Notes under the pieces: generated by a model | What the model was told of the DNA's origin: nothing | Databases searched by the model: none | What the model saw: the letters and a program-made list of their open reading frames with translations, nothing else | Assembly: GCF_030272615.1 (NCBI RefSeq) | Contig: NC_081415.1 | Coordinates: 513,513,034-513,577,033, forward strand | DNA from: Cryptomeria japonica | Taxonomy: Eukaryota > Streptophyta > Pinopsida > Cupressales > Cupressaceae | DNA length: 64,000 nt | Direction: 5' to 3' | Part shown: positions 36,283 to 47,191 of the stretch, one piece after another | Numbering within the stretch: position 1 is the stretch's first letter | How the letters are laid out: each line of letters opens with the position of its first letter | Position numbers and translations under genes: made by a program

Positions 36283-38050
36283 GATCTGACGGCCCGCGTT
36301 GATTCCTAACAAAAAAGTGCTCGAAACTTAGTTTCTACAAAGTAGCAAAAGGCAAAGGTGGACCCGGCATATAGGTTTGGACCAAAGCTAAACACCGATC
36401 AATTTTCATCTGATCAGACGGACAACGTGGTTTTGTGAGATCAAGTTGAACGTGTTTTAGCCTTCACGAAGTGGCAAAAGGGATTGGCAGGTCCCAGAGA
36501 TAAGTGGTCTTCTTTGGTTAAAGAATGATCAAGTTGGAAAAAGATCAATGGCTTCTCGTTGTTTCGTGGTCGGGAGATGCACAAGCTATACCTTCAGCGA
36601 AATAGCGAAAAGGTGGAGGGTCCCGCTAAGAGTGGTAGTAAATGTGGTAACCCCAGTTGGCGATGACATGGTAGTGACAAGGCACTAAGTTGGTGGTATG
36701 CAGTGGGTCCAGGCAAGGTTGTCATAAAAAGAGTAAACAATGAGAAATTTCTTGAGATCTAACGGCTTGTGTGAATTCATGAAGATAAGATGCTAGCAAG
36801 TTAGTCATTGCGAAGTAGCGAAAAGGATGATGGGCCCAAGGGACAGGCATGGCATGAAGTTAAAAGGAGATTAGGTTTGTTTTGATCTAACAATTCTCAT
36901 GGTTTCATGCTTGCAAGACAAATGAAGAATAATGTTCGTGAAGTTGCAAAAGACAGGTGGAAATCACATGGAGGAGTGACGTAGCATAACAGCTGCCGCT
37001 TTTTGTAGAGCTCGAAAAAAGATCAATGGCTTCTCATTGTTTCGTGGCTGGGAGATGCACGAGCTATACCTTTAGTGAAATAGTGAAAAGGTGGAGGATC
37101 CCACTAAGAGTTGTAGTAAATGTGATAACCCCAGTTGGCGATGAGATGGCGGTGACAAGGCACTAAGTTGGTGGTATGGAGTGGGTCCGGGCAAGGTTGT
37201 CATAAAAAGAGTAAACAATTAGAAAGTTCTTGAGATCTAACGGGTCGCGTGAATTAGTGAAGATAAGATGCTAGCAAGTTAGTCATTGCAAAGTAGAGAA
37301 AAGGCTGATGGGCCCAAGGGACAGGCATGGTATGAAGTTAAAAGTATATCAGGTCTATTTTGATCTAACGGTTCTCATGGTTTTGTGGCTGCAAGACAAA
37401 CAAAGAATAATGTTTGCGAAGTCACGAAAGACAGGTGGAAATCACACAGAGGAGTGAAGTGACACGTGGTTTAAAAAAGTGGTTGAGGGCCCACCTAGGT
37501 GTAACTGGCAGTTATGTGGGAATAGTAAAAGGGAACAGGTGGTGGATTAAGGGTGGAACCAAAAGGAGTTTCTAGGGCTAATGGTTGACTACCATGTGGC
37601 ATTTATTAACCAGATAACAAGTGGGGTAAGTAATTCCTAGATAAAGGGCCCACTTAAAAGGCATTCATCTCAAGATTGACCCAATGCTTCTCGTTGTTTC
37701 ATGACCTGAAGATGCCTATAGATTAACCTCAGTGAAATGGTGAAAACCGTTAGCCACCAAGATGAGGCGCGGTTAGTTAAAAGGATTGACGGTCCTGGTT
37801 GGAGTTAAAGGCTAGGTGATTTGAGTTTGATCTAATGCTTGGCACGGCCCTGCAAAGGAAAAGTGCATAACTATTAAAATTTGCAAAGTGGCGAAAAGGA
37901 GGTAAGGCTCAACACTTAAGAAAAGATATTAAATGGAGATAAAGGCGATGTAAGTTCTTGAGATCTAATGGCCAGCGTTGTTTCACAAAAGAAAAGAGCA
38001 TAGGTTTTATGTTCTATGAAGTAACAAAAAACTGAAACAGAGGAAAGACT
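36283..38050. repeat. Array of about 11 degenerate modules with a 478-bp higher-order repeat
   Basis: Modules start with GATCTAACGG-like words at about 36283, 36412, 36543, 36756, 36884, 37021, 37234, 37362, 37674, 37829 and 37962. Each carries, 60-90 bp later, a GCGAAGTAGCGAAAAG-like word followed by a GGGCCC- or GGTCCC-like word. Three modules (spacings 213 and 128) are repeated as a block with period 478 bp: 36543-37020 and 37021-37498. No ORF runs through it. It lies just upstream of the long ORF at 38374 and may be that element's leader or LTR. Confidence 0.75.
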
Positions 38051-38373
38051 TAAAGAAATATTGACCCATTGGAGCTAGTTTTGAATTCGATTTGGTGAAT
38101 TTAATTCTAAAAAGAAAGCTGAAGCATGCGGAGTTAATTTCTAAAAACTTAAATGCCAACTTGCCCTTTTCAGTTCGCATCAACTTGATTGCTAAGTATT
38201 GTTTCATCGAAGTTTGTTGTAGAGCGAATTGTTGTAGAGCGATTTTCTTTAGGCGAACAATTAGGTTTCTTGTGCTTTTATTGATAACTCTTGGTTTGTT
38301 CTCAAATACTGTTGTGTGAATTACTTCATTAGAGATCTGTGCTAGCTTCTAGTGGTATAATTGTTTGACCAGA

Positions 38374-41300
38374 ATGGCACCTAGAAGAGAATTTAAAGGG
38401 AAAGTGAATTACCAGAACTGAAATATCTATGATGATTTTTTAGAGCAATTAACCATGTCCACCAATGCTACGGCTAAGGCCAAAGAGCTAGTAACTAAGA
38501 ACCCTCGTCTAAAAATTGGAGATGGCCTTTATGATAAGGGTAATTGGTTAAGGGACCCTGAAATAGGATTGTCAGGCTTAGGACTATTCAAAGTCTGTTT
38601 TGGGCAGAGGAATTCCCCAGCTCCTTTGAATGGCATATAGGAGCAGGATGTAGGAAAGCTTGTGGTCCCAAGTGTTTTTATGGATGTAGATCTGTTAGCC
38701 TTGATTGCATAGAATTATGACTCTATGGAAAGATGCATCAGGAACATAAAGGGATCAATCTTGATTGAGATAAATGGAGATGAATTTAGGAAAGTGCTTA
38801 AACTCAATGAGTCCTCCAATTTGTTAGAACCTATTGACTTTCAGTCATTAGCCCAGGTTTACAACACACAAAGGGATCATCTTAGAAGTGGCCCATTGAA
38901 AGAATTATTTGTAAAGATAGGGGGGTTAACAGTTGTAGGCCCCAACACAATGGAACCATTCTCTCTCAACCTATTCACTCTGAGAGCTAAGGGTATGTAT
39001 TGGGCATTATGCCAGATTTTTGTAGAGGATGCTAAAAAGAATATGCGAACCCATTATATGTTAATGATTGCACAAATTCTAAACCCCTCCCTAGCAATAA
39101 CATTTCAATATGCCTCATACCTTGCTGATGCAATTCATAAAGGGCTAGTAGGAATAAAAAATGGTAAGGTGGATAGGCCATTTGGATGGTACTCCATGTT
39201 AATGCATATGTTTATGTTCAAAGGGGCTGATTATTTTGGAAAGGAGATGGACCTGATTAAGATCAAGGATAAAGAGGAGATGCCAGTGCAATTGTGGAGT
39301 ACTATTCTATCTTGGGATAGAGAAGATGCAAGTTATTTAAAGAAAACCCTAGAATTCCTAAGTCTCTTTTGGAGTTTCTCAGACCAAAGGAGTTTGTAGA
39401 GGATATCAAGATTGTTCACAATTGGGGAGACATATATTTGTACCCTATGTCTACTGTTTTTAGAGTGTTTGGATTTAGAGGCACCCCCTTTTTACTACCC
39501 TATCAGGTCCCATTGAAGATAGGGATTGCAGAAGTCATGAGACAAATTGGGGGAGTACAAGAAGCAGAGCTAACCAATAGAGGTAAAGGGACTATTTTCC
39601 CAACTATTACCATGGCTCACCATTTTATGATCACTAAGGGTGGATGGATATTTTTTGAAGAATTCTTTAAGCCATATAGGTTGTCTACTGCAGTGTCAAG
39701 ATGTGCAGACCCCGAGGATTTTTTTAATGGCATGTTTAGAAAAAGAGCAGTGTGTAGAGGTAGGCCACATCAATTCTAGTTCCCAAATGATCTGATTAGA
39801 AATGAATTCAGCTAAGATGAGCAAGAACTAAGGAAGGAGAAGTGGGTGGCATATAACAAAGCCCTTGATTTTATCCATCAATTTGACACTAGCTATGACC
39901 CCCTTTCTAGATTCAATCCATTTGAGGAGAAAATAAAATTCATGATTCTTTATTTTGAAGATCTCATGCAGACCTTTAAAGAAAAGAGGGAGGCCATAAT
40001 GAAAAATGAGCCTGATAAGGCTAAGATGGTATTGGCTAAGCCTGCCTTTGCTAGAGATGTCCCACATGGTGACTATGTAATGCACAAAAGGTCAAAGTAC
40101 ACTGTGATAATGCTAGTGACAGGTGAGCCTTCCACTTCAAAAGGGAAGAGGAAAATTGAAGATGTCATTGACATCCAGGATTCCTCTAAGAAGAAGAGAG
40201 TGGGAAAGGAAATTGAAACTGATGAGCCTCAATATTCTCCATCTCAGTCTCCTATCTACATTGGAGATGAACAAGCTGTGGCTGAACAATTATTGTAGTT
40301 AGGGAGTCTTGGTGAGATTGCCTATACCTATGAGGAGACCCAAGAGGGGATGCCCGAAGAGCCACCTAATGTAGAAATGGATTTGACTGATGGTGAGTTA
40401 AAGGGCCAAGAAATGGACCTTATTGTTAAGCAAGCTAGTGAAGAATTCCTAGCTGACAGTAATTTTGTCACATCAGGAGCTTTTATACAGTTTCTATGGA
40501 AGCAAAATATTGATCAACTCAAGACTAGATGTGAACAGAGGAAAAGTGAACAACCTCTTAAAATTACAACTCAGGTAGAAGAAGAGGTTAAGAAAGAAAT
40601 GATGGAGGTGTTCAAAGCAATCACCCCTGAGAAAGGAAGAGAAATGGTAGCAAAGGCTAGTGTATTGATTCTCTCTGAATGGGATATAGCTGATGCCTTA
40701 GTGCCTAATGCAATGAGGAAAGAAACAAAGCCTATGGAAGGAGTGACATTCAACAAAGATAATGCTGCTCTTATCATGTGGTCTTTAAAGAAGGATGAAA
40801 ACAAAAGAAGGAAGGATGCATTAGATTCTAGCCTCTTAGGAGGCATGCTAGTTAAAAGAGTCCAAGACACAAGGGTAGTGGAAGTTCCAAGCACAGTCCT
40901 AGAGACTACAAAATTTAGTGTTGCGGTGGCAGAGAAAGAGGCACAAGAAAAGGCTAATCTCCAATTCAAGTTGGAGACTATTTTAAAAGCTTACAATGAT
41001 GCTAAAGAAGGAATAGCCAACAGAGACAACATAATTGCTACACTCGAGAGTCAACTGGCAGGTCAATATCATCCTGGTGAATCTTCTACACTCATGATAG
41101 CCTCCTCTCCAGCAAGACCCCCTCCTACTAGTCCCATCATTGAATATCCCCCTTCTCCTATGTCTTATAATTCCCAATTACTTGAAAATGTCCAACATGA
41201 GTTCGAAAAATTGAAACAAGATTAGACATTGTATGCAAACAAATATGAGGAGAAGGTGAAAGCCACCATCTTGAGGTTTGTTGACTCAGTCAAAACCTTC

Positions 41301-41375
41301 CAATGTATACATAAATATGAAGAGGATTCTTGAGATTTTGATCAAATTGAGAGAAGAAGAAGCCACTTTGGAACC
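38374..41375 (+). pseudogene. Long unrecognised plant element ORF, N-terminal part (split by gypsy insertion)
   Basis: From MAPRREFKGKV at 38374 the frame runs about 1,000 codons with in-frame stops (for example 38395, 38638, 39777, 40296, 41223) and two frame changes (about 39380 and 41290). Segments include FRKVLKLNESSNLLEPI (38780-38840), a hydrophobic region near 39050-39130 (YMLMIAQILNPSLAITFQYA) and Lys/Glu-rich later parts with coiled-coil character (40560-41060), then a Pro/Ser-rich stretch at 41100-41170. I do not recognise a named domain. The arrangement recalls the ORF at 7471-9500 (aromatic core then charged tail), but only weakly. It continues at 52406 after the insertion. Confidence 0.6.
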
Positions 41376-42208
41376 TGTATATGGTGAAAATGGAAACAAC
41401 AATATTGAAAGACTAAATGGATTCAACCACAAAACCCTAGCCTAACAACAACAAAGATCCACCATAACATATGAAGATTACCTAAGACAATGCGAATCAA
41501 ATGAAATCATAAAGATTATACCATCACATGTCCAATAGGGTTTGGATCTCCATTCTTCCCATCTCCATTGATCTTTCTTGATATATTTGCTCTAAGATTT
41601 TATATGTGCACAAGAGCTCAACAAAGAGCGGAAATGTGTTTGCAAGTAGGCTTGACTGCATATGCAAGTTCGGAAGCGTAGTGTAGTCGAGTCGTAAGTG
41701 GGGTTGAATGCATAGTGAGTTAGTCAGGATGCATAGATTGATTAGAATGATTGATTAGGGTTGATAATGAAGGAAGTATCCTCTTATATAGAAGACACTA
41801 TAATAAATGGAGGGATAAGATTGAGAGGTGTAAAAGAGGTTGGCTATGATTAGAGGGTAGGTAAAGAAAATAATAAAATAATGAAAGTGGTAGGTAGTGT
41901 ATGAATTAAGAGATGAATGTCATGTGTCATGGGTAGAAAAGGCTAATGAATTAATTAAATAAATAAAGATTTATTTAATCAATAGAAGAAGTGGGATCAA
42001 TTAAATAAATAAGATATTTATTTAATTTAAGAAAAGGATAATTTAAATAAATAAATGTATTTATTTAAATGAGAAATAAGGCTAGAAGAGGATAAATGAA
42101 TTAATTAAATAAATAAAGATTTATTTAATTAATAGATGAATTAGGCTAAAATAATTAAATAAATAAAAATATTTATTTAATTAGAATGGACAATTTTAGG
42201 TGTCTACA
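41376..42208 (-). repeat. 3' LTR of the gypsy element (833 bp)
   Basis: Minus-strand limits TGTAGACACC (42208) and CATATACA (41376). It differs from the 5' LTR at roughly 3-4% of positions by eye. The part from 41940 to 42180 is made of ATTAATTAAATAAATAAA-type units, partly palindromic. Confidence 0.95.
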
Positions 42209-42223
42209 TTTTGCCCCTCTTTG
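42209..42223 (-). promoter_or_regulatory. Polypurine tract of the gypsy element
   Basis: Minus-strand AAAGAGGGGCAAAA immediately before TGTAGACACC; primes plus-strand DNA synthesis in this family. Confidence 0.8.
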
Positions 42224-42461
42224 AGACAATGCAGCTTGTTGCGTTGTTTCAAAGAAGATAATATGAACTGATACAAAGTTGCCCCAAGATGGGAATGATA
42301 TGCCCCCTCGAGAGATTGGATGAAATTTTTTTGAAAATATCAGAGACAATCTCTCAATAAGAAAGAAAGGCTAGAATGGACTGACCAGATAGAGTGACAG
42401 AGTCATGGGATAATGAAGACTGACTCGGGAAATGAGGGATATGGCTAGGGCTAGGGCAGTC

Positions 42462-42470
42462 TATAAAATA
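42462..42470 (+). promoter_or_regulatory. Candidate TATA box for the antisense PMD gene
   Basis: TATAAAATA, about 90 bp upstream of the ATG at 42560 and on the plus strand, opposite to the retroelement's own coding strand. Spacing fits a plant promoter with a 5' UTR of about 60 bp. Confidence 0.55.
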
Positions 42471-42734
42471 GACCAAGAGGGGAAAACATCCTCATTGTCT
42501 TCCACACATCCAAGAGATCAGAGTGTAGAGAGAGAATAGAGTAGCCGCAGTCAGCAACGATGGCATTGGTTCACAGATTCGATCGAGTTTGCTGATATCA
42601 GAGGCCAGCAAAGGCAGGAGAGTCGGTAAGTACCACAAAACCTCCTTGTACTTTGTCGCATTAATTGTTGTCATAAATGCATGCTAGGTAGTGCAATAAA
42701 TGGGCTTTAGGATAATGTCAAAAAATGTCAAAAA

Positions 42735-43005
42735 CGTGTAGGCACGTCTGTGTCTATGTTGGCTAGGTGCATTTGCGTTTGTGCCAAGCGCGTCTATGAA
42801 TTCAGTAGCCTTTATGTCAAATGTGAGTGCGTCTGTGTTGTGCAGACATGTTTGTGAAATGTGGGTATGTCTGTGCAGGACAGGCACGTCTGTGCAGAGC
42901 ATAGGCATGTCTGTGTATTCAAGGCACGTCTATGCAGAGTAGGCACGTTTGTACAATATGTAAGCATGTTTATGTCATGAAGGCGTGTTTGTGTCTTCTA
43001 AGGCA
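42735..43005. repeat. Minisatellite in PMD intron, about 20-bp unit, about 12 copies
   Basis: Units resemble GGCACGTCTGTGCAGAGCA with variation in the last bases; G+T-rich on the plus strand. Confidence 0.8.
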
Positions 43006-43104
43006 AATCAACAGTTTTGTGATGAACATACGATGTCGATTGGATAAGCTACTGAGAGGATACACTCAAGTAGGTCTTCTAGGGAAGACTAGGGTAGTAG
43101 ATCG

Positions 43105-43320
43105 AGGCACTTTGTGATGAACAGTGAGTACCAAGACAGAGTACTTTGTGATGAACAGGGAGTACCAATAGGAGCAACACTTTCTGATGAATAGGGAGTG
43201 TAAATATAAGAAGCACTTTGTGATGAACAGGGAGTGCAAGACACGTAGTACTTTATGATGAATAGGAAGTACCACTAGGAGTAAAAGCAACACTTTGTGA
43301 TGAACAGTGAGTGTCACTAT
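43105..43320. repeat. Second minisatellite in PMD intron, 6 units of 30-46 bp
   Basis: Core CACTTTGTGATGAACAGGGA followed by GT and a variable spacer. The open frame on the opposite strand (43329-43066) is just a reading of this repeat. Confidence 0.85.
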
Positions 43321-43809
43321 GACTGACATGATTTATTTGCTTGACTGTAGGAGTACCTACCTATGGTGGAGTCACGAGAGAGATTCCCATCGACTCAGAG
43401 GTTATGACCAGAGCTGACATTCAAGGACAGGGCTGCCATTGCGGTTATGGGTCTGTGATACATTATGTATGTGCCTGAGTTTCGGGCGAACATGGGTTTG
43501 CTGACTGCGCTTGCTGAGAGGTGGCATTCTAAGACATGCACTTTTCATTTGCTGATGGGTGAGATGATAGTCACCTTGGAGGATGTTTACAGGATATTAA
43601 GGATACTGATCGACGGGGAGTTAGTTCCTTACAATCGAGATGGAGATAGGGATGCATTGAGACGAGTGTTCCAGGATCCAGGAAAGGAGATGAGGGCTAG
43701 ACATGTGACTTGGGACACCACTAAAGGGAGAGATAGGCATCTAGTGGTGGGGTCATGGGTCCTCCACCACTACCAGATAGAGGGGGTAGGAGAGATGATC
43801 TTGGGGTAG

Positions 43810-45550
43810 GTCATTCCAGGGCTCAGACTCCATCAAGGCCAGGTGGCTCTGAGGGAGGGAGTTCATCATAGCCTTAGAGGGCTCCCTATGTATCAGTTTT
43901 GTACCATTTTGTATGATGATGTAGACACCTTCGGGTGATTGTAGCCATATGATTTTGACATCATTGTATCATGACACTTATGATTATATATGAGATGATT
44001 CATCTTTGTGGTAGCTATATGCATGTGTACCTATGTGATGCTTATGATATGGATGCAAATATGTACATGATGAAATGCAATATTTTTTTTGTTCTTTTAT
44101 GTTTTTAATATGTTATGCTAATGCAAATGTGAATGTATGAAATGCAAATGAATATGATAATGCAAATAACTATTTACATGATGAGAATGTAAAATATGCT
44201 AACATGTGTTGTGTATAGGATATGGTGCAATTGTGATATCTATATGTATGTATGAAATGCTAACATGTGATAATGCAGGTGCAACTACATGAGATGCAAA
44301 TATTTTTGCTGTGTCATTATACTCAGTCATGTGATAGCAGGCTATACAGACTCAAGAAGGATGATGGAAGTCAATCAAGAAAGGGGGGTGGAAGATAGAA
44401 GATATGAAAGTGAAAGAGCTTCTTGTGCATTATCATCATTGAGCTTTATTATGGAAAGTAGGTTATGACAATCAAGGCATATGTTCGACCCAGAAAGTCA
44501 TTATACCTATTTGCATGGAGATAAGACAGTTGCAAACTAGGAATGCCCCAGTTCATACTAGACTCATAGTGTCCTCATATCCTTGGACAAGTCCTAGCAT
44601 TACTAAGAGACAATCCATAGATAGCAAAAGAAAAATAGGTGACGATACCCCATCCTCGCCTTTCTAGTCAAAGACATCCTAGAGATAGGATCTCTAGTCA
44701 AAGACATCCTAGAAAAGCTAAAAGACATGTCACCAAAAGATAAAAATCAAAAGAAAACCAAGACTCGACACCAACATTCACTGTAGTCCTCAAGTTTAGT
44801 GTCTCTTGTCACTTGTATAAGTCTAATTTGATTGTGGTCACAATGTTTACTTTCACAAAAAGGATAGATAGCACTAAACCATAATGTTGTCTGAGTCAGT
44901 TGAAAGATTTGATTTGTTGGAGCCCGTTGTTGCTATTGTGTCACATCTAAATTTGACTGAATCCATGCAATTGATACTTTATTGCGGAGAAGATGAAACT
45001 TTATTGTAGATTGTACGTGGATAGACTGAAGGAAAGTAGAAGAAACTATACTCCTCGAAACATGTGATTCTCTCAATTCCACACAAATTACCAGATGTAG
45101 GATTTGCCTTAGCCACAGATAGGAGCTGATTTATTATGGATGAAAAGGGGTGAAAAGGAAGGTTTATTATGAATGGCTAACCAATCTTGGGTAGATCAAT
45201 AACAAGCCATGATGGGAATGTGTAAAGTTTATTATGGATAGATAGGATGTGAATCTCTACAAAGTGAAGGATGAAATAGAATCCTAAAGGAGGGAGGAGC
45301 AATGTCTCTACAAATGGCGCTGGTGACCCAGTTTTTACCATGGTACATGCCCAGGGTGCCACCGAAGTGGTTTTCACCATTGGACGAAATGTTTTTTCTA
45401 TTTTTCAATTTTTTCAATTTTTTTTTGTATGTCACAAGGCACCTGTTCACCAGGTTTTCACCAAGTAACGATTTTTGTATTTTTATGATTTTTTTTGTAT
45501 TTTGAATTTTTTGTATTTTTTAATTTTTTTTTTTTTAATTTTTTTGTATT
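43810..45550. other. Gypsy element interior without recognisable coding
   Basis: Holds the tail beyond the PMD ORF, stretches rich in ATGCAAATATG, a short direct repeat CTAGTCAAAGACATCCTAGA at 44668 and 44698, and a T-rich block at 45390-45560. No domain recognised on either strand. Confidence 0.5.
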
Positions 45551-45559
45551 TTTGAAATA

Positions 45560-45800
45560 GGATATTCTGAAGAGCTATGTGTAAAACCTACGAAGGTGCA
45601 TGTTGTTGATAGGATCCTCCAAAGGTTCACCCTCTGTGGTTGAGAGCTGATATGCACTAGATCCATAGGCTACTGTAATGATGTAAGGACCAAACCAATT
45701 TGGTTCGAACTTGCCCTTGTTCTCTCTATCTTGCTGATTTTTAGGATTTTCTTTGAGAAGTAAGTCACCTACCTCAAATGTGTGAGGCTTTATCTTATGA
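45560..45800 (-). pseudogene. Gypsy integrase C-terminal tail
   Basis: Minus-strand reading contains HTFEVGDLLLKENPKNQQ, KFEPNWFGPYIIT, SSAYQLSTTEGEPL and INNMHLRRFY. This is the usual chromodomain-less end of a plant gypsy integrase (G-D-L-V-L-x-x ... K-x-x-P-x-W-x-G-P-Y ... N-x-x-x-L-K-x-Y/F). The catalytic core that should precede it is missing. Confidence 0.8.
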
Positions 45801-45802
45801 TT

Positions 45803-46714
45803 TTATCTACGATGTTCCTTAAGTAAATGGTGTGTAGCTCGAGAGACTTTCTTCCTTGATAAAGGCACTGAGATAGAATTACTAATGTGTGGACTACATA
45901 GGCCTGTATCCGTGTCACTTGAAGAAGTTTGGGCATCCCTGATAACAAAGTCCTTCAAGGAAGTTCCATTAAAGGTCCATGATGTATTGCCAGAAGGGAA
46001 AGGATGTATGGAACAAGTGGATGAGTTATGAAGGCTTATGATTGTGAAAAGAAGTGAAAGTAGGATAGCATGATGGAGACTTAAGATCAACAAGTGTGAT
46101 TTTTGACTTGAAATCGTAGAACTTTTTCCCCCAGTTATTTTGATATTAGGGGAGATCAACTCTTGTTATTTTTCTTTCATAGGAATTTTATCCTTGACCT
46201 TGATTTTTTCAGAGTCCAATAGCTTTTGATTTTGATTTCAACTAAAGTACTTTTCTTTATTTTTGACTTTTAGATTTTTCTTTTCAAATCTTTATTTTTC
46301 ATCCCTAATGAGTAAGGGTTTTTGTGATTCTTGTTGATCCAAGTCTGGAAGTGGAGTGGAAATGGAATGAGTGGATGAAATGGTAAAGCTATGTGAGTTC
46401 TCAAGAGGGTTGGTGATACACTCAATAGATTCTTTGTTGGAACCACTCTTAGGACTATTGATATCAAGAGATGCTTGCACCACTAGAGGAGATTTACATT
46501 TAGACTTAGTAGCCACAACACTAGGTGGTTCATACCCAATTACTTGGCATTGCAACTTGTTTTTAGGTTGTTCTTGTCGACTGAATGTCTTAGGAGATAG
46601 TAGGAGTTGATCAACATGAAAGATATACTCACCACATCCCATGTCTTTAGCCTTGAACTTTTCTTTATGCTCTACTTGTTTTGATGTAGAAGCTTTCAAG
46701 GATTCTGGATCCAC
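45803..46714 (-). pseudogene. Spacer region of the gypsy polyprotein with a hydrophobic segment
   Basis: Between protease and integrase tail, where RT and RNase H should be, the same frame gives a Ser/Lys-rich stretch (46714-46292). A hydrophobic, membrane-like segment follows (LLILSLHHAILLSLLF, about 46090-46040), then N-glycosylation-like NTSW and NGTS sites. It may be an env-like extra domain or a rearranged remnant; I recognise no family. Confidence 0.45.
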
Positions 46715-46771
46715 ATATGATGAAGATGGAATAGCCTCTCGATTGACTGGTATTGTTATTTCTAATTGAGG

Positions 46772-47131
46772 TCACAGATTGTTGCAATATATGAATGGAT
46801 TTGGATCCGCTTTGACGGTCACTTTAACTCCATTGTGTGGAAACTTGATACATCGATGATATGTAGATGGGACTGCGCTCATCTCGTGAATCCATGGGCA
46901 TCCTAGCAATATGTTGTATGTGAGATCTAGATCAAGTACTTGACAAACCACATCCTTTGTAACTAGCCCAACTCTGAGAGGTGATGTGATTGTGCCCTTG
47001 GATGAGTGCTCTTCGTCATCATATGCCTTGATGGTAATTTTGTTTGTAGAATTCACAGCTTTGTCTGAATATCCCAATTGTTTAATAGTGCTCAATGTAC
47101 AAATGTTTAGACTTGCTCCTTCATCTATCAA
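46772..47131 (-). pseudogene. Gypsy aspartic protease
   Basis: Minus-strand VLIDEGASLNICTLSTIKQL is the active-site block, normally V-L-I-D-x-G-A-S-x-N-I-x. Here the residue after the aspartate is Glu. Further on, LDLTYNILLGCPWI is the flap-to-end block (I-L-L-G-R-P-W-I in relatives). It would process the polyprotein. Frame is shared with gag. Confidence 0.85.
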
Positions 47132-47191
47132 GACTTGCTTTATTTGATGTTTGTGTAGGAAGGCTTCAATGTGTAACGGTGCATTATGTGG

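Larger units (their letters stand above)
42560..43809 (+). pseudogene. Plant mobile domain (PMD, aminotransferase-like) gene, antisense within the gypsy element
   Basis: Proposed exon 1 is 42560-42625 (ATG opening MALVHRFDRV). A donor GTAAGT lies at 42626 and an acceptor TTGACTGTAG ends at 43350; exon 2 is 43351-43809. Both exons are in the same phase. Exon 2 carries PMD landmarks: LLTALAERWHSKTCTFHL, then GEMIVTLEDVYRILRI (normally G-E-x-T-V-T-L-E-D-V), then LVPYNRDGDRD. The model contains in-frame stops (exon 1, and two near 43407 and 43452), all TGA, as expected from CGA or TGG decay. PMD proteins include host factors such as MAIN/MAIL and transposon-borne versions. Extra antisense ORFs between pol and 3' LTR are known in Tat-lineage gypsy elements. 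The domain is truncated. Confidence 0.75.

Noticed and set aside
36283-38050. CRISPR-like reading of the module array
   Set aside because: Modules are degenerate and unevenly spaced, with no uniform repeat and spacer lengths, and the setting is a plant nuclear genome.
41940-42180. Palindromic TTAATTAAATAAATAAA units as a regulatory array
   Set aside because: They are present in both LTRs of the gypsy element and are an LTR component; nothing shows a separate role.
43066-43329. 87-residue minus-strand open frame
   Set aside because: It is the antisense of the second minisatellite; the Val-His-His-Lys repetition follows from the DNA repeat.
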